Shown: positions 1 to 9,337 of the stretch, piece after piece | How the letters are laid out: each line of letters starts with the position of its first letter | Numbering within the stretch: position 1 is the stretch's first letter | Source of the DNA: Paludibacteraceae bacterium | Lineage (GTDB): Bacteria > Bacteroidota > Bacteroidia > Bacteroidales > Paludibacteraceae | DNA length: 36,373 nt | NCBI GenBank assembly: GCA_017471285.1 | Contig: JAFUUZ010000010.1 | Location: forward strand, 1 to 36,373 | Direction: 5' to 3' | Made by a program: the position numbers and the translations under genes | Notes under the pieces: model-generated | What the model saw: the letters and a program-made list of their open reading frames with translations, nothing else | Database searches by the model: none | What the model was told of the DNA's origin: nothing

Positions 1-231
1 CTGGAAGTGCTCGTTGACAAGCAGCGCGCTATCGTAGAGGGTGTCAATATGGTATCCAAGAGTACCAAACCCAATGCTAAAAATCCGCAAGGCGGAATTG
101 TTAAACAGGAAGCTCCTATCCATATCTCGAACCTCCAGGTTGTTGAGAACGGACAGCCCGTTCGTATCGGACGCGTTCGTAAGGATGGTAAGCTCGTTCG
201 TGTATCTAAAAAAACCGGTAAGGAGATCTGA
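1..231 (+). CDS. rplX: 50S ribosomal protein uL24 (L24), partial
   Basis: C-terminal 76 residues of uL24, an early-assembly protein of the 50S subunit that binds near the 5' end of 23S rRNA. The frame is open at the window edge, so the N-terminus and most of the KOW motif lie outside. The GTG at 7 is internal and not a start. The segments [12 protein letters not shown] and the basic tail ending KTGKEI are typical of the family. The stop is 2 bases before rplE, and the order fits the spc operon. Confidence 0.94.
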   Translation: MEVLVDKQRAIVEGVNMVSKSTKPNAKNPQGGIVKQEAPIHISNLQVVENGQPVRIGRVRKDGKLVRVSKKTGKEI

Positions 232-233
232 TT

Positions 234-776
234 ATGAATACAGCAAGTTTGAAACAAGACTATCAGGAGCGCATCGTGCCCATCCTGATGAAGGAGTTCA
301 ACTACACTACTGTAATGCAGTGCCCGAAACTCCAGAAGATCGTCCTCAACCAGGGTCTGGGCGAGGCTGTTGCCGACAAGAAGATCATCGAGGTCGCTCT
401 CCAGGAGATGACCGCTATCGCTGGTCAGAAAGCCGTAGCAACTGTTTCGAAGAAAGATATCGCAAACTTCAAGGTTCGTAAGCAAATGCCTATCGGCGTA
501 TGTGTTACCCTCCGCGGCCAACAGATGTATGAGTTCCTCGAGCGTCTCGTTCGTGTAGCTCTCCCCCGTATCCGCGACTTCAAAGGTATCAACAACAAGC
601 TGGATGGACGTGGTAACTACACCTTGGGTATCACCGAGCAAATTATCTTCCCTGAAATTAACATTGATAACATCACCAAACTGCTGGGTATGAACATCAC
701 GTTCGTTACTACGGCGAAAACCGATGAGGAGGGCTTCGCACTCCTGCGTGAGTTTGGTTTACCGTTTAAAAAGTAA
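234..776 (+). CDS. rplE: 50S ribosomal protein uL5 (L5)
   Basis: 180-residue uL5, which binds 5S rRNA in the central protuberance of the large subunit. Normal family length. The motifs [15 protein letters not shown] (about residues 33-47), [12 protein letters not shown] and the [13 protein letters not shown] segment are characteristic. ATG at 234 follows the rplX stop by 2 bases, so the genes are co-transcribed and probably translationally coupled. There is no clear Shine-Dalgarno, as is usual in Bacteroidota. Confidence 0.98.
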   Translation: MNTASLKQDYQERIVPILMKEFNYTTVMQCPKLQKIVLNQGLGEAVADKKIIEVALQEMTAIAGQKAVATVSKKDIANFKVRKQMPIGVCVTLRGQQMYEFLERLVRVALPRIRDFKGINNKLDGRGNYTLGITEQIIFPEINIDNITKLLGMNITFVTTAKTDEEGFALLREFGLPFKK

Positions 777-784
777 TTCAGACT

Positions 785-1054
785 ATGGCAAAAGAATCAA
801 TGAAAGCCCGCGAGGTAAAACGCGCAAAGTTGGTTGCTAAATACGCAGCTAAACGTGCCCAACTCCTCAAGGATGGTGACTATGTAGGCCTTCAGGCCCT
901 CCCGAAAAACGCATCTCCGGTTCGTCTGCACAACCGTTGCAAAGTGACCGGCCGTCCGAAAGGATACATGCGCGCATTCGGTCTCAGCCGTATTCAGTTC
1001 CGCGAGATGGCTTCCAAAGGACTCATCCCGGGAGTTAAGAAAGCGAGCTGGTAA
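785..1054 (+). CDS. rpsN: 30S ribosomal protein uS14 (S14), zinc-free form
   Basis: 89-residue uS14 of the small-subunit head. The length and the C-terminal motif [20 protein letters not shown] identify the long form that lacks the CxxC pairs of the short zinc-binding form; only one Cys is present. It lies between rplE and rpsH as in other spc operons. The gap to rplE is 8 bases and has no Shine-Dalgarno. Confidence 0.98.
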   Translation: MAKESMKAREVKRAKLVAKYAAKRAQLLKDGDYVGLQALPKNASPVRLHNRCKVTGRPKGYMRAFGLSRIQFREMASKGLIPGVKKASW

Positions 1055-1075
1055 AATTAACATTATTAAATATTG

Positions 1076-1090
1076 TCCCGACAGGCGGGA
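1076..1090 (+). other. small hairpin between rpsN and rpsH
   Basis: TCCCG (1076-1080), loop acagg, CGGGA (1086-1090) forms a perfect 5-bp stem in the 57-base gap between rpsN and rpsH. No U-tract follows, so it is not an intrinsic terminator. It could be a processing or pausing hairpin or mean nothing. Confidence 0.35.
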
Positions 1091-1111
1091 TTAATTTAAC
1101 AACAAAAAACA

Positions 1112-1507
1112 ATGACAGATCCTATTGCAGATTACCTCACTCGATTGAGGAATGCTATCAAGGCCGGCCACCGTGTAGTGGAAGTTCCGGCTTCGAATCT
1201 GAAGAAGGAGATCACCCGTATCTTGTTTGAGAAAGGTTATATCCTTTCCTACAAGTTCGTAGAGGATGGTCCTCAGGGCACTATCAAGATTGCCCTCAAG
1301 TATGATCCGGTTAACAAAGTTAACGCGATCAAGTGTTTGAAACGTGTATCCACTCCGGGTTTGCGTAAGTATGTCGGCTATCGCGACATGCCGCGCGTGC
1401 TCAACGGTCTCGGAATCGCTATCCTTTCGACCTCGAAAGGCGTGATGACCAACAAAGAGGCTGTCGGACAGCAACTGGGTGGTGAAGTATTGTGCTATGT
1501 TTATTAA
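1112..1507 (+). CDS. rpsH: 30S ribosomal protein uS8 (S8)
   Basis: 131-residue uS8, which binds the central domain of 16S rRNA and in some bacteria represses the spc operon through mRNA mimicry. It opens MTDPIADYLTRLRNAI and ends with the hallmark STSKGVMTNKEA plus GEVLCYVY. The 57-base gap upstream, with a small hairpin, is one of the longer gaps in this part of the operon. I did not find an obvious copy of the E. coli S8 operator. Confidence 0.98.
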   Translation: MTDPIADYLTRLRNAIKAGHRVVEVPASNLKKEITRILFEKGYILSYKFVEDGPQGTIKIALKYDPVNKVNAIKCLKRVSTPGLRKYVGYRDMPRVLNGLGIAILSTSKGVMTNKEAVGQQLGGEVLCYVY

Positions 1508-1508
1508 T

Positions 1509-1515
1509 AAGGAGG
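1509..1515 (+). promoter_or_regulatory. strong Shine-Dalgarno of rplF
   Basis: AAGGAGG ends 7 bases before the rplF ATG at 1523. Most genes in this window have no recognisable Shine-Dalgarno, as expected for Bacteroidota, so this site is an exception. The only comparable match here is upstream of rpsU. Confidence 0.7.
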
Positions 1516-1522
1516 AACAGCT

Positions 1523-2080
1523 ATGTCAAGAATTGGAAAACTTCCTATCGCTATTCCCGCAGGCGTAACGGTTACCGTTAGCCCCGAGAATGTAGTGACC
1601 GTTAAAGGTCCTAAGGGCGAACTCAGCCAGGCTGTAGATCCCCTGATTTCAGTAAACGTAGAAGGCGCTGTATGCCATGTTACCCGTCCTAACGACGAGA
1701 AAGAGGCTCGCGCTAAACACGGACTCTACCGCGCCCTTATCCATAACATGGTAGTAGGTTGCTCGGAGGGATATAAGAAAACTCTTGAACTTGTCGGCGT
1801 TGGTTACCGTGTAGAGCTGGCTCAACCCAATGTGCTGAACTTCTCGCTCGGTTATACTCACCCGATCTATCTCGGACTCCCGAAAGAGGTAAAGGTGGAA
1901 ACCAAGTCGGAGCGTAACCAGAACCCGCTCGTAATCCTTGAGTCTTGCGACAAGCAGCTGCTTGGCCAGATTTGTGCTAAGATCCGCTCCTTCCGCAAAC
2001 CGGAACCGTATAAGGGCAAAGGTATTAAGTTCCAAGGTGAAATCGTTCGTCGTAAAGCTGGTAAGTCGGCTGGTAAATAA
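1523..2080 (+). CDS. rplF: 50S ribosomal protein uL6 (L6)
   Basis: 185-residue uL6, with two homologous alpha/beta domains, near the factor-binding site of the 50S subunit. It begins MSRIGKLPIAIPAGV and has the KGPKGELS motif and the C-terminal KPEPYKGKGIKF segment. It is slightly longer than the E. coli protein (177), as is common in Bacteroidota. It is preceded by an unusually good Shine-Dalgarno (1509-1515). Confidence 0.98.
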   Translation: MSRIGKLPIAIPAGVTVTVSPENVVTVKGPKGELSQAVDPLISVNVEGAVCHVTRPNDEKEARAKHGLYRALIHNMVVGCSEGYKKTLELVGVGYRVELAQPNVLNFSLGYTHPIYLGLPKEVKVETKSERNQNPLVILESCDKQLLGQICAKIRSFRKPEPYKGKGIKFQGEIVRRKAGKSAGK

Positions 2081-2098
2081 TAGAAAGGAAACAAGATT

Positions 2099-2443
2099 AT
2101 GATTAAGAAAATTGCACGTCGCCTTAAGATTAAGGCTTCCATCCGCACCAAGGTGTCGGGAACTGCAGAGCGTCCGCGTCTGACCGTGTTCCGTTCTAAC
2201 AGCCAGATTTACGCTCAGGTCATTGACGACCTCCAGGGTAAGACCCTTGCCAGCGCATCGTCGCTCGCTATCAAAGACAAAATGACTAAGACCGAGAAAG
2301 CCGCTGAGGTAGGCAAACTCATTGCCGCAGCTGCTATCAAAGCCGGAGTCACAGAAGTAGTATTTGACCGTAATGGATACCTCTATCACGGCCGTGTTAA
2401 ATCATTGGCAGACGCTGCACGCGAGGCAGGTCTCAAATTCTAA
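2099..2443 (+). CDS. rplR: 50S ribosomal protein uL18 (L18)
   Basis: 114-residue uL18, which binds 5S rRNA together with uL5. Basic N-terminus, then [10 protein letters not shown] (about residues 26-35), [12 protein letters not shown] and the terminal [20 protein letters not shown] typical of the family. The 18-base gap after rplF contains a weak purine tract, GAAAGGAAA. Confidence 0.98.
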   Translation: MIKKIARRLKIKASIRTKVSGTAERPRLTVFRSNSQIYAQVIDDLQGKTLASASSLAIKDKMTKTEKAAEVGKLIAAAAIKAGVTEVVFDRNGYLYHGRVKSLADAAREAGLKF

Positions 2444-2455
2444 TAAATTACGATC

Positions 2456-2962
2456 ATGCAAAGAGTAAAATCAACACAAGACCTTGAGCTCAAGGAGCGT
2501 CTGGTCGCAGTCAACCGAGTAACGAAAGTTACAAAGGGTGGACGTACTTTCACTTTCGCAGCTATCGTAGTTGTTGGAAATGAAGATGGTATCGTCGGTT
2601 ATGGTCTGGGTAAAGCAGGCGAGGTTGCTGCTGCAATGCAGAAAGCTACCGAGGCTGCAAAAAAGAACCTGATTCAAGTACCTGTTCTGAAGGGAACAAT
2701 TCCTCACGAGCAGTTTGCTAAATTCGGCGGTTCGCAGGTTTACATCCAGCCTGCTACGCACGGTACCGGAGTAAAAGCCGGTGGTGCTATGCGTGCCGTT
2801 CTGGAGAGCGCCGGCGTACGCGACGTATTGGCTAAATCTAAAGGTTCGTCGAACCCGCACAACCTCGTGAAAGCTACTATTCAGGCGCTCGCCGAGTTGC
2901 GTGACGCCCGTACCGTAGCCGCTAACCGTGGCGTAAGCCTCTCTACTGTTTTTAATGGTTAA
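2456..2962 (+). CDS. rpsE: 30S ribosomal protein uS5 (S5)
   Basis: 168-residue uS5, involved in decoding fidelity and mRNA unwinding at the entry channel. The N-terminal dsRBD-like domain carries [20 protein letters not shown] and [10 protein letters not shown]. The C-terminal domain has [15 protein letters not shown] and the segment [14 protein letters not shown]. Length is in the family range. It starts 12 bases after rplR with no Shine-Dalgarno. Confidence 0.98.
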   Translation: MQRVKSTQDLELKERLVAVNRVTKVTKGGRTFTFAAIVVVGNEDGIVGYGLGKAGEVAAAMQKATEAAKKNLIQVPVLKGTIPHEQFAKFGGSQVYIQPATHGTGVKAGGAMRAVLESAGVRDVLAKSKGSSNPHNLVKATIQALAELRDARTVAANRGVSLSTVFNG

Positions 2963-2983
2963 CCCCTCTAAATCCTACGAATT

Positions 2984-3160
2984 ATGGCAAAAATTAAAAT
3001 TCAGCAAGTACGCAGTATTATTAAGTGCCCGAAGGTGCAGAAGGAAACCATGGCAGCTCTCGGTCTGCGCAAGATGAACGCAGTCGTTGAGCACGAAGCC
3101 ACACCCGCTATTCTGGGAATGGTTGAGAAGGTTAAGCACCTTGTTAAAGTTATTGACTAA
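2984..3160 (+). CDS. rpmD: 50S ribosomal protein uL30 (L30)
   Basis: 58-residue ORF: starts MAKIKIQQVRSIIKCP and has KVQKETMAALGLRKMN followed by a hydrophobic C-terminal strand, the complete compact uL30 fold. It sits exactly where rpmD belongs, between rpsE and rplO, with gaps of about 21 bases on each side. It is an accessory-assembly 50S protein absent from some bacteria, but the size and motif leave little doubt here. Confidence 0.95.
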   Translation: MAKIKIQQVRSIIKCPKVQKETMAALGLRKMNAVVEHEATPAILGMVEKVKHLVKVID

Positions 3161-3181
3161 TCCTAAAAACGAATTATCATC

Positions 3182-3628
3182 ATGGAATTGAATAATCTTA
3201 CCCCTGCAGCCGGTTCCGTTAAGACCGCCAAGCGTGTCGGCCGTGGTGCAGGTTCGGGCCTGGGTGGAACCTCTACCCGTGGTCACAAGGGTGCTAAATC
3301 GCGCTCCGGTTACAGCAAGAAGATTGGTTTCGAGGGTGGTCAGATGCCTATGCAGCGTCGTCTGCCGAAATTTGGCTTCAAGAATATCAACCGCGTGGAA
3401 TACAAAGCTATCAACCTCGCTACTCTTCAGGCTCTCGCTGAGGCTAAGAGACTGGAGAAGATCGGCGTTGTAGAACTCCACGAGGCAGGTTTCATTGCTA
3501 AAAACCAGCTCGTTAAGATCCTGGGTAACGGCACACTGACTGCTAAACTGACTGTCGAAGCACATGCCTTCAGTAAGTCCGCAGAGGCTGCTATCACAGC
3601 AGCTGGCGGCGCCGTCGTTAAACTCTAA
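3182..3628 (+). CDS. rplO: 50S ribosomal protein uL15 (L15)
   Basis: 148-residue uL15, a late-assembly 50S protein. The Gly/Arg-rich N-terminal extension (RVGRGAGSGLGGTSTRGHKG, about residues 19-38) penetrates 23S rRNA, followed by FEGGQMPMQRRLPKFGF and a globular C-terminal domain. It is directly upstream of secY as in nearly all bacteria. Confidence 0.98.
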   Translation: MELNNLTPAAGSVKTAKRVGRGAGSGLGGTSTRGHKGAKSRSGYSKKIGFEGGQMPMQRRLPKFGFKNINRVEYKAINLATLQALAEAKRLEKIGVVELHEAGFIAKNQLVKILGNGTLTAKLTVEAHAFSKSAEAAITAAGGAVVKL

Positions 3629-3657
3629 TTATTAACTCAGAATAAACGTAGTTTATT

Positions 3658-5001
3658 ATGAAGTTTATCGAAACATGTAAAAATATCTGGAAGATCGAAG
3701 ACCTCCGTAACCGTTTGTTGACAACGGCTCTGTTCGTGTTAATCTATCGTTTCGGTTCTTTTGTCGTTCTTCCGGGTATTGATCCTACAGCCCTTTCTGC
3801 GCTGCATAGCCAGACAGCTGGAGGTCTGATGGCGCTCTTGGATATGTTCTCCGGTGGAGCATTCTCCAATGCGTCTATTTTCGCGCTCGGTATCATGCCG
3901 TATATCTCTGCATCTATCGTTATCCAGCTCCTCTCTATTGCGGTGCCGTATTTCCAGAAGATGCAGAAAGAAGGTGAATCCGGACGCCAGAAGATGAATC
4001 AGATCACCCGCTATCTCACTGTTGCTATTCTGCTCTTCCAGGGACCGAGTTATCTCGTGAACCTTTCTGTACAGATGGCACAGGCCGGACAGCCTCTCGC
4101 TATAGGATTCAACTGGTTTACTATCTCATCCACGATCCTCCTTACAGCGGGCTCTATGTTCGTTATGTGGCTGGGTGAGCGTATTACCGACCGCGGTGTT
4201 GGAAACGGTATATCCTTCATCATCTTGATCGGTATCATCGCGCGTCTCCCGGGAGCTTTCGTACAAGAGTTCTCCTCTCGTCTTAACGAAAACGGTGGCG
4301 GTGGATTGATGGTATTCATTCTCGAGGTTGTTATCCTGTTATTCGTGTTTGCTTTCGCAATCATGCTGGTACAGGGAACACGCCGTATTCCGGTGCAATA
4401 TGCAAAGCGTATCCAAGGTAACAAGCAATACGGAGGTGTGCGCCAGTACATCCCGTTGAAGGTTAACGCCGCTAACGTAATGCCGATTATCTTTGCACAA
4501 GCTATTATGTTTATTCCGATTGCTTTTGTAGGCTTTGGTTCAGGCGAACCCAGTGCCTTCACCCGGGCTTTCATGGATAACAACAGCTTCTGGTACAATC
4601 TGGTATTTGCACTGCTCATTATCGCCTTCACCTATTTCTACACCGCGATTATCATCAATCCGGTTCAGATGGCAGAAAATCTGAAACTGAACAACGGGTT
4701 TATTCCCGGTGTGAAGCCTGGTAAGAAGACGGCTGAGTATATTGACACTATCATGAGTCGCATCACCCTCCCGGGTTCTATTCTTCTGGCTATCATCGCC
4801 GTTCTGCCTGCATTCGCGCGGCTGTTCGGTGTAACCATGGGATTTGCGCAATTCTTCGGAGGTACATCGTTGCTCATCATGGTAGGTGTTATTTTGGATA
4901 CATTGCAGCAGATTGAGAGCCATCTCCTCATGCGTCACTACGACGGATTCTTTGAGTCCGGTATGCGCATCAAAGGACGCTCCGGTGCTATGGCCTACTA
5001 A
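3658..5001 (+). CDS. secY: preprotein translocase subunit SecY
   Basis: 447-residue channel subunit of the SecYEG translocon in the inner membrane. Ten membrane segments can be followed. Landmarks are the first segment RNRLLTTALFVLIYRFGSF, the plug region LDMFSGGAFSNASIFALGIM, the cytosolic loop QKMQKEGESGRQKMNQITRY, the loop RRIPVQYAKRI, and the C-terminal loop NPVQMAENLKLNNGFIPGVK that contacts SecA and ribosome. Length is normal. It follows rplO by 29 bases and precedes map by 14. Confidence 0.98.
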   Translation: MKFIETCKNIWKIEDLRNRLLTTALFVLIYRFGSFVVLPGIDPTALSALHSQTAGGLMALLDMFSGGAFSNASIFALGIMPYISASIVIQLLSIAVPYFQKMQKEGESGRQKMNQITRYLTVAILLFQGPSYLVNLSVQMAQAGQPLAIGFNWFTISSTILLTAGSMFVMWLGERITDRGVGNGISFIILIGIIARLPGAFVQEFSSRLNENGGGGLMVFILEVVILLFVFAFAIMLVQGTRRIPVQYAKRIQGNKQYGGVRQYIPLKVNAANVMPIIFAQAIMFIPIAFVGFGSGEPSAFTRAFMDNNSFWYNLVFALLIIAFTYFYTAIIINPVQMAENLKLNNGFIPGVKPGKKTAEYIDTIMSRITLPGSILLAIIAVLPAFARLFGVTMGFAQFFGGTSLLIMVGVILDTLQQIESHLLMRHYDGFFESGMRIKGRSGAMAY

Positions 5002-5015
5002 TTCGTTTCGGTTAG

Positions 5016-5801
5016 ATGATTTTTCTCAAGACGGACGAAGAAATAGAGCTCATGCGGGCAAGCAACATCCTGCTTGGTAAGACCTACGCCGAAGTGGCGA
5101 AGGCTATCAAGCCGGGTGTTACTACCGCCCAACTGGATAAGATAGCTTATGAGTTCATCATGGATAACGGGGGAAGACCCGCGTGTCTCGGATACGAGGG
5201 ATATCCTGCAACTCTTTGTACTTCGGTCAATGAACAGGTGGTACATGGTATCCCGTCTGACAAAGTTTACTTGAAAGAAGGAGATATCATCTCTGTGGAT
5301 TCCTCGATAGAACTCAATGGATGGCATTCCGATAGTGCTTATACTTTCCCGGTGGGAGAGGTTAGTCCGGAGATCATGAAGCTCCTCCGGACAACGAAGG
5401 AAGCTCTTTATCTCGGAATCGAACAGGCAGTAACGGGTCGCAGACTCGGAGATGTCAGTTTCGCTATCCAGCAGCACTGTGAGCGCGCAGGCTACGGCGT
5501 TGTACGCGAGTTTGTAGGACATGGTATCGGTCGTGAGATGCATGAGGAACCCGAGGTCTGCAATTATGGCCGTCGCGGTAACGGCATCGTCCTTAAATCC
5601 GGCATGACGCTCGCTATAGAGCCGATGATTACGCTCGGACGCCGCAATATCCTTATTGAGGATGACGGATGGACAGCCCGTACCATCGACCGCAAACCTG
5701 CAGCACATTACGAGTTATCCGTGTGCGTACGAAACGGCAAGGCGGATATCTTGTCCACGTTTGATTACATCCAATCCGTATTGGGAGACAAATTCATCTA
5801 A
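5016..5801 (+). CDS. map: methionine aminopeptidase, type I
   Basis: 261-residue M24-family enzyme that removes the initiator Met from nascent proteins in the cytosol. All five metal ligands of the pita-bread fold can be located: Asp in ISVDSS, Asp in HSDSAY, His in VGHGIGREMH, Glu in TLAIEPMI and Glu in AHYELSV. No N-terminal zinc-finger extension, hence type Ia. Its position between secY and infA is standard for Bacteroidota. Confidence 0.97.
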   Translation: MIFLKTDEEIELMRASNILLGKTYAEVAKAIKPGVTTAQLDKIAYEFIMDNGGRPACLGYEGYPATLCTSVNEQVVHGIPSDKVYLKEGDIISVDSSIELNGWHSDSAYTFPVGEVSPEIMKLLRTTKEALYLGIEQAVTGRRLGDVSFAIQQHCERAGYGVVREFVGHGIGREMHEEPEVCNYGRRGNGIVLKSGMTLAIEPMITLGRRNILIEDDGWTARTIDRKPAAHYELSVCVRNGKADILSTFDYIQSVLGDKFI

Positions 5802-5813
5802 ACAATAAGAAGT

Positions 5814-6032
5814 ATGGCAAAACAAGACAGCATCGAAGTGGATGGAACGGTAGTAGAGGCATTGTCCAACGCAATGTTCCGTGTCCAATTGGAGAACGGT
5901 CCGCTCATTATCGCCCATATCTCCGGTAAGATGAGAATGCATTACATTAAGATTCTGGCTGGTGATCGAGTTAAAGTAGAGATGAGTCCGTATGACCTCA
6001 CCAAAGGTCGCATCTCCTTCCGCTACAAGTAA
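5814..6032 (+). CDS. infA: translation initiation factor IF-1
   Basis: 72-residue single OB-fold protein that occupies the 30S A site during initiation. Sequence [17 protein letters not shown], then the RVQLENG strand, [19 protein letters not shown] and [13 protein letters not shown] are essentially the family consensus. Starts 12 bases after map. The map-infA-rpmJ linkage supports co-transcription with the rest of the operon. Confidence 0.98.
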   Translation: MAKQDSIEVDGTVVEALSNAMFRVQLENGPLIIAHISGKMRMHYIKILAGDRVKVEMSPYDLTKGRISFRYK

Positions 6033-6060
6033 TTATTAAATCAAAAACAAAGTTTTTACT

Positions 6061-6177
6061 ATGAAAGTAAGAGCATCAATCAAGAAGCGCAATGCAGACT
6101 GCAAGATTGTACGTCGCAAAGGGCACTTGTATGTTATTAACAAGAAGGATCCTAAAATGAAAATGCGTCAAGGATAA
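6061..6177 (+). CDS. rpmJ: 50S ribosomal protein bL36 (L36), zinc-free form
   Basis: 38-residue ORF: begins [20 protein letters not shown] and ends in the invariant MRQG. Classical bL36 has a zinc ribbon with three Cys and one His; only one Cys (residue 14) remains and the later Cys positions are replaced (VINKKDPK), so this is the zinc-independent form common in Bacteroidota. It sits between infA and rpsM as expected, 28 bases after infA. Confidence 0.96.
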   Translation: MKVRASIKKRNADCKIVRRKGHLYVINKKDPKMKMRQG

Positions 6178-6248
6178 GCGTAATTTTTAATTAGAATCAA
6201 TATCTTCTTTTATTATTTATTTAACAAAATTATCCTTAGTATTTAATT

Positions 6249-6629
6249 ATGGCTATAAGAATTGTCGGTGTAGATATCCCGCAAAACAAATGCGGCGAAG
6301 TCAGTCTGACTTATATCTACGGAATAGGTCGTTCAAGCGCAAAGAAAATTCTCGCTGAGGCGGGTGTTGACCCTACCCTCAAAGTAGAGAATTGGACGGA
6401 TGACCAAGCAGCTAAAATCCGTGAGATCATCGGTGCTAAATATAAAGTGGAAGGTGATCTCCGTTCGGAAACACAATTGAACATCAAGCGTTTGATGGAT
6501 ATCGGTTGTTACCGTGGTGTACGTCATCGTATCGGACTCCCTGTTCGCGGTCAGAGCACAAAGAATAACGCTCGTACCCGTAAAGGACGTAAGAAAACTG
6601 TTGCAAACAAGAAGAAAGCAACCAAGTAA
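6249..6629 (+). CDS. rpsM: 30S ribosomal protein uS13 (S13)
   Basis: 126-residue uS13 of the 30S head, which forms bridges to the 50S and contacts the P-site tRNA with its basic tail. It opens [20 protein letters not shown], carries the helix-two-turns-helix motif [14 protein letters not shown] and [17 protein letters not shown], and ends in a Lys/Arg-rich tail. The 71-base AT-rich gap after rpmJ could hold an internal promoter, but I found no convincing one. Confidence 0.98.
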   Translation: MAIRIVGVDIPQNKCGEVSLTYIYGIGRSSAKKILAEAGVDPTLKVENWTDDQAAKIREIIGAKYKVEGDLRSETQLNIKRLMDIGCYRGVRHRIGLPVRGQSTKNNARTRKGRKKTVANKKKATK

Positions 6630-6673
6630 TCAACCGTTGGTATTAATAACTTGTCTTAAGTTTGTAGCCTAGT

Positions 6674-6701
6674 CTTCCGACTTCCGACTATTGACTTTCG
6701 A
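6674..6701. repeat. 7-nt tandem array, unit CTTCCGA
   Basis: Four consecutive heptamers in exact register in the rpsM-rpsK gap: CTTCCGA, CTTCCGA, CTATTGA, CTTTCGA. A fifth degenerate unit follows. This is one member of the 7/8-nt array family seen through the window. It interrupts an otherwise compact ribosomal operon. Confidence 0.85.
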
Positions 6702-6725
6702 CTAAATCAAAATTCATCAAACAAT

Positions 6726-7115
6726 ATGGCAAAGAAAACTATTGCAGCTAAGAAGCGCGTTGTGAAGATTGATGGTGTTGGCCAACTTCACGTGATGTCT
6801 TCTTTCAATAATGTAATCGTTACGGTTGCTAACGGTGACGGCCAGGTTATCAGCTGGTCTTCAGCAGGTAAACAAGGCTTCCGTGGCAGCAAAAAGAATA
6901 CTCCTTATGCAGCTCAAATGGCAGCAGCAGACTGCTGCAAGGTCGCTTTCGACCTCGGCTTGCGTAAAGTAAAAGCATACGTTAAGGGTCCGGGACAAGG
7001 ACGCGAATCGGCTATCCGTGCCTGCGTCGCTGCGGGTATTGATGTAACGGAGATTATTGACGTTACCCCAATGCCGCATAACGGCTGTCGTCCTCCGAAA
7101 CGTCGTCGTGTATAA
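6726..7115 (+). CDS. rpsK: 30S ribosomal protein uS11 (S11)
   Basis: 129-residue uS11 of the 30S platform, near the mRNA exit. Characteristic segments are [37 protein letters not shown] and the C-terminal [17 protein letters not shown]. Starts after a 96-base gap containing a heptamer array. Family length. Confidence 0.98.
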   Translation: MAKKTIAAKKRVVKIDGVGQLHVMSSFNNVIVTVANGDGQVISWSSAGKQGFRGSKKNTPYAAQMAAADCCKVAFDLGLRKVKAYVKGPGQGRESAIRACVAAGIDVTEIIDVTPMPHNGCRPPKRRRV

Positions 7116-7144
7116 TTGTTTAACCCTTTAACGTTTAGAAAATT

Positions 7145-7750
7145 ATGGCAAGATATATTGGCCCAAAATCTCGCATTGCGCGCCGTTTCGGTGAGCCTAT
7201 CTTTGGCGAGGACAAGGTGCTTGCAAAACGTCCGTACGCACCCGGACAACACGGTGTTAACCGTCGTAAGAAAAACTCTGAATATGGTACCCAGCTTGCA
7301 GAGAAGCAGAAAGCAAAATACACCTATGGTGTACTGGAGCGTCAGTTCCGTCTTCTTTTCGCAAAAGCAGCTCGTACTAAAGGTATTACCGGTGAGATCC
7401 TTATCCAGCTTCTCGAATGTCGTCTGGATAACATCGTTTACCGTCTCGGTATCGCTCCTACCCGTGCAGCAGCACGCCAGCTCGTTTCGCACCGTCATAT
7501 CACGGTGGACGGACAGGTGGTAAATATTCCTTCCTATTCCGTTAAACCGGGACAGGTAATTGCTGTACGTGAGAAATCCAAATCTCTTGAGGTGATTGCT
7601 TCCTCTCTCCAGGGCTTTAATCATGCAAAATATGGTTGGCTCGAGTGGAACGAGGCTGAGAAAGCCGGCAAACTCCTCAATATTCCTGCACGGGCTGAGA
7701 TTCCGGAGAATATCAAGGAGCAATTAATCGTTGAGTTGTACTCTAAATAA
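7145..7750 (+). CDS. rpsD: 30S ribosomal protein uS4 (S4), zinc-free form
   Basis: 201-residue uS4, a primary 16S rRNA binder and 30S assembly nucleator. The N-terminus [20 protein letters not shown] lacks the four Cys of the zinc form. The [12 protein letters not shown] motif and the S4 RNA-binding fold ([29 protein letters not shown]) are present. In many bacteria it autoregulates the alpha operon. A 135-residue overlapping ORF at 7116-7523 is an out-of-frame shadow. Confidence 0.98.
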   Translation: MARYIGPKSRIARRFGEPIFGEDKVLAKRPYAPGQHGVNRRKKNSEYGTQLAEKQKAKYTYGVLERQFRLLFAKAARTKGITGEILIQLLECRLDNIVYRLGIAPTRAAARQLVSHRHITVDGQVVNIPSYSVKPGQVIAVREKSKSLEVIASSLQGFNHAKYGWLEWNEAEKAGKLLNIPARAEIPENIKEQLIVELYSK

Positions 7751-7761
7751 TTTTTAAATTC

Positions 7762-8754
7762 ATGGCAATATTAAATTTCATCAAACCTGATAAGGTTATC
7801 ATGTTGGAGTCGAGTGAGAACAAGGGAATTTTTGAGTTCCGTCCACTCGAGCCGGGGTACGGAATTACGATAGGCAATGCCATCCGTCGTGTGCTGCTCG
7901 GCAGCCTCGAGGGATATGCAATCTGCTCTGTCAAGATCAGTGGTATTGATCATGAATTTGCTACCATCCCCGGAGTCATCACTGACGTTACTAACCTTAT
8001 CCTCAACCTCAAGCAAGTCCGCTTCCTGCATAAGGAGGGAGTAGAGGAGGAGACTGAGACTGTTAAACTCCATGTCAATAAGGCTAAATCCTTTACGGCA
8101 GGCCAGTTTAATACCGTTCTCCAATCCTTCGAAGTCCTCAATCCCGAGTTGCAACTCGCAGAAATGGACGACTCTGCTGATTTCGAGATTGAGATCACTA
8201 TTAACAAAGGACGCGGATACGTGCCCGGTGACGAGAACCGCAAGGCTAATGACCCGATCGGAACGCTCGCTATCGACTCTATCTACACTCCTATTCGAAA
8301 CGTCATGATTTCTGTGGATCAGTTCCGTGTAGGTCAACGTACCGACTACGAGAAACTGACTCTCGAGATCACTACCGACGGCTCTATCGCTCCGCAGCAA
8401 GCGCTTACCGAAGCTGCTAAGATCCTCATCTATCATTTCATGCTCTTCTCGGACGAGCGTATCGTACTCGAGGAGGAGACATCGAAGGCAAACTCTGCTC
8501 TCGATGAGGAGATCCTGCGTATGCGTCAGCTGCTGAACCAGAAACTTCAGGATATGGACCTCTCCGTCCGCGCCCTGAACTGTCTGAAGGCAGCCGAAGT
8601 AGAGACTCTTGGAGATCTCGTTCGCTACCATCGCGCAGACCTGCTTAAGTTCCGTAACTTCGGTAAGAAATCTCTTACTGAACTGGACGAACTGCTTGAG
8701 CGTAACGGACTCGCTTTTGGTATGGATATCTCACGTTACCACGTGAATGATTAA
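7762..8754 (+). CDS. rpoA: DNA-directed RNA polymerase subunit alpha
   Basis: 330-residue alpha subunit, which dimerises to nucleate core RNA polymerase assembly. N-terminal domain (about 1-230) contains [20 protein letters not shown] and the [10 protein letters not shown] segment. A flexible linker follows, then the C-terminal domain (about 258-330) with [16 protein letters not shown] and [10 protein letters not shown]-type helices that contact UP elements and activators. Starts 11 bases after rpsD. Confidence 0.98.
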   Translation: MAILNFIKPDKVIMLESSENKGIFEFRPLEPGYGITIGNAIRRVLLGSLEGYAICSVKISGIDHEFATIPGVITDVTNLILNLKQVRFLHKEGVEEETETVKLHVNKAKSFTAGQFNTVLQSFEVLNPELQLAEMDDSADFEIEITINKGRGYVPGDENRKANDPIGTLAIDSIYTPIRNVMISVDQFRVGQRTDYEKLTLEITTDGSIAPQQALTEAAKILIYHFMLFSDERIVLEEETSKANSALDEEILRMRQLLNQKLQDMDLSVRALNCLKAAEVETLGDLVRYHRADLLKFRNFGKKSLTELDELLERNGLAFGMDISRYHVND

Positions 8755-8787
8755 TTCATTTAACACTCAACATTAAACAAAATTAGT

Positions 8788-9276
8788 ATGAGACATAATA
8801 AAAAATTCAATCACCTTAGCCGCAAAGCCAACCATCGTGCTGCGATGCTTTCCAATATGGCATGCTCGCTGATTATGCACAAGCGTATCAGCACGACGCT
8901 TGCTAAGGCTAAAACGCTCCGTATCTACGTAGAGCCGATCCTCACGCGTGCTAAAGAGGATAATATGAATAACCGCCGTTTGGCTTTCTCCCTCCTCAAA
9001 CAGAAAGAGGTCGTTACCGAACTCTTCCAGAATGTAGGTGAGAAGATCGCTAACCGTCCGGGTGGTTATACCCGTATCCTCCGTACCGGATTCCGTCTCG
9101 GCGACGCTGCTGAGATGTGTATCATCGAGCTCGTAGATTACAACGAGAATATGCTCAAGGAGACCAAGAAGGCCACCAAGAAAGCTACCCGCCGTGCCGG
9201 CAAAAAAGCCGTTAAAGAGGAAGTAGCTGAGGCACAGGCTGAGGCTCCCGAAGCTCCCGAAGCAAAGGCAGAATAA
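8788..9276 (+). CDS. rplQ: 50S ribosomal protein bL17 (L17)
   Basis: 162-residue bL17, near the polypeptide exit tunnel. The core (about 1-118) starts [20 protein letters not shown] and includes [20 protein letters not shown] and the GGYTRIL(R)[11 protein letters not shown] region. A roughly 40-residue Lys/Ala/Glu-rich tail ending in [10 protein letters not shown] extends past the classical protein; such tails are frequent in Bacteroidota. Last gene of the alpha operon. I see no terminator between it and the next gene. Confidence 0.97.
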   Translation: MRHNKKFNHLSRKANHRAAMLSNMACSLIMHKRISTTLAKAKTLRIYVEPILTRAKEDNMNNRRLAFSLLKQKEVVTELFQNVGEKIANRPGGYTRILRTGFRLGDAAEMCIIELVDYNENMLKETKKATKKATRRAGKKAVKEEVAEAQAEAPEAPEAKAE

Positions 9277-9337
9277 GTACGAAGTTTGGATGTACGAGGT
9301 ACGAAGGATGGACGAAGGAGACCAAGGACAATTCAAT

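Noticed and set aside
1649-2389. 246-residue ORF on the - strand opposite rplF and rplR
   Set aside because: Shadow caused by codon usage of ribosomal genes; no start signal or domain. The same holds for other long antisense ORFs, such as 6914-7723 and 7771-8631.
7116-7523. 135-residue ORF on the + strand overlapping rpsD
   Set aside because: Out-of-frame shadow of rpsD with no family resemblance; rpsD is complete.
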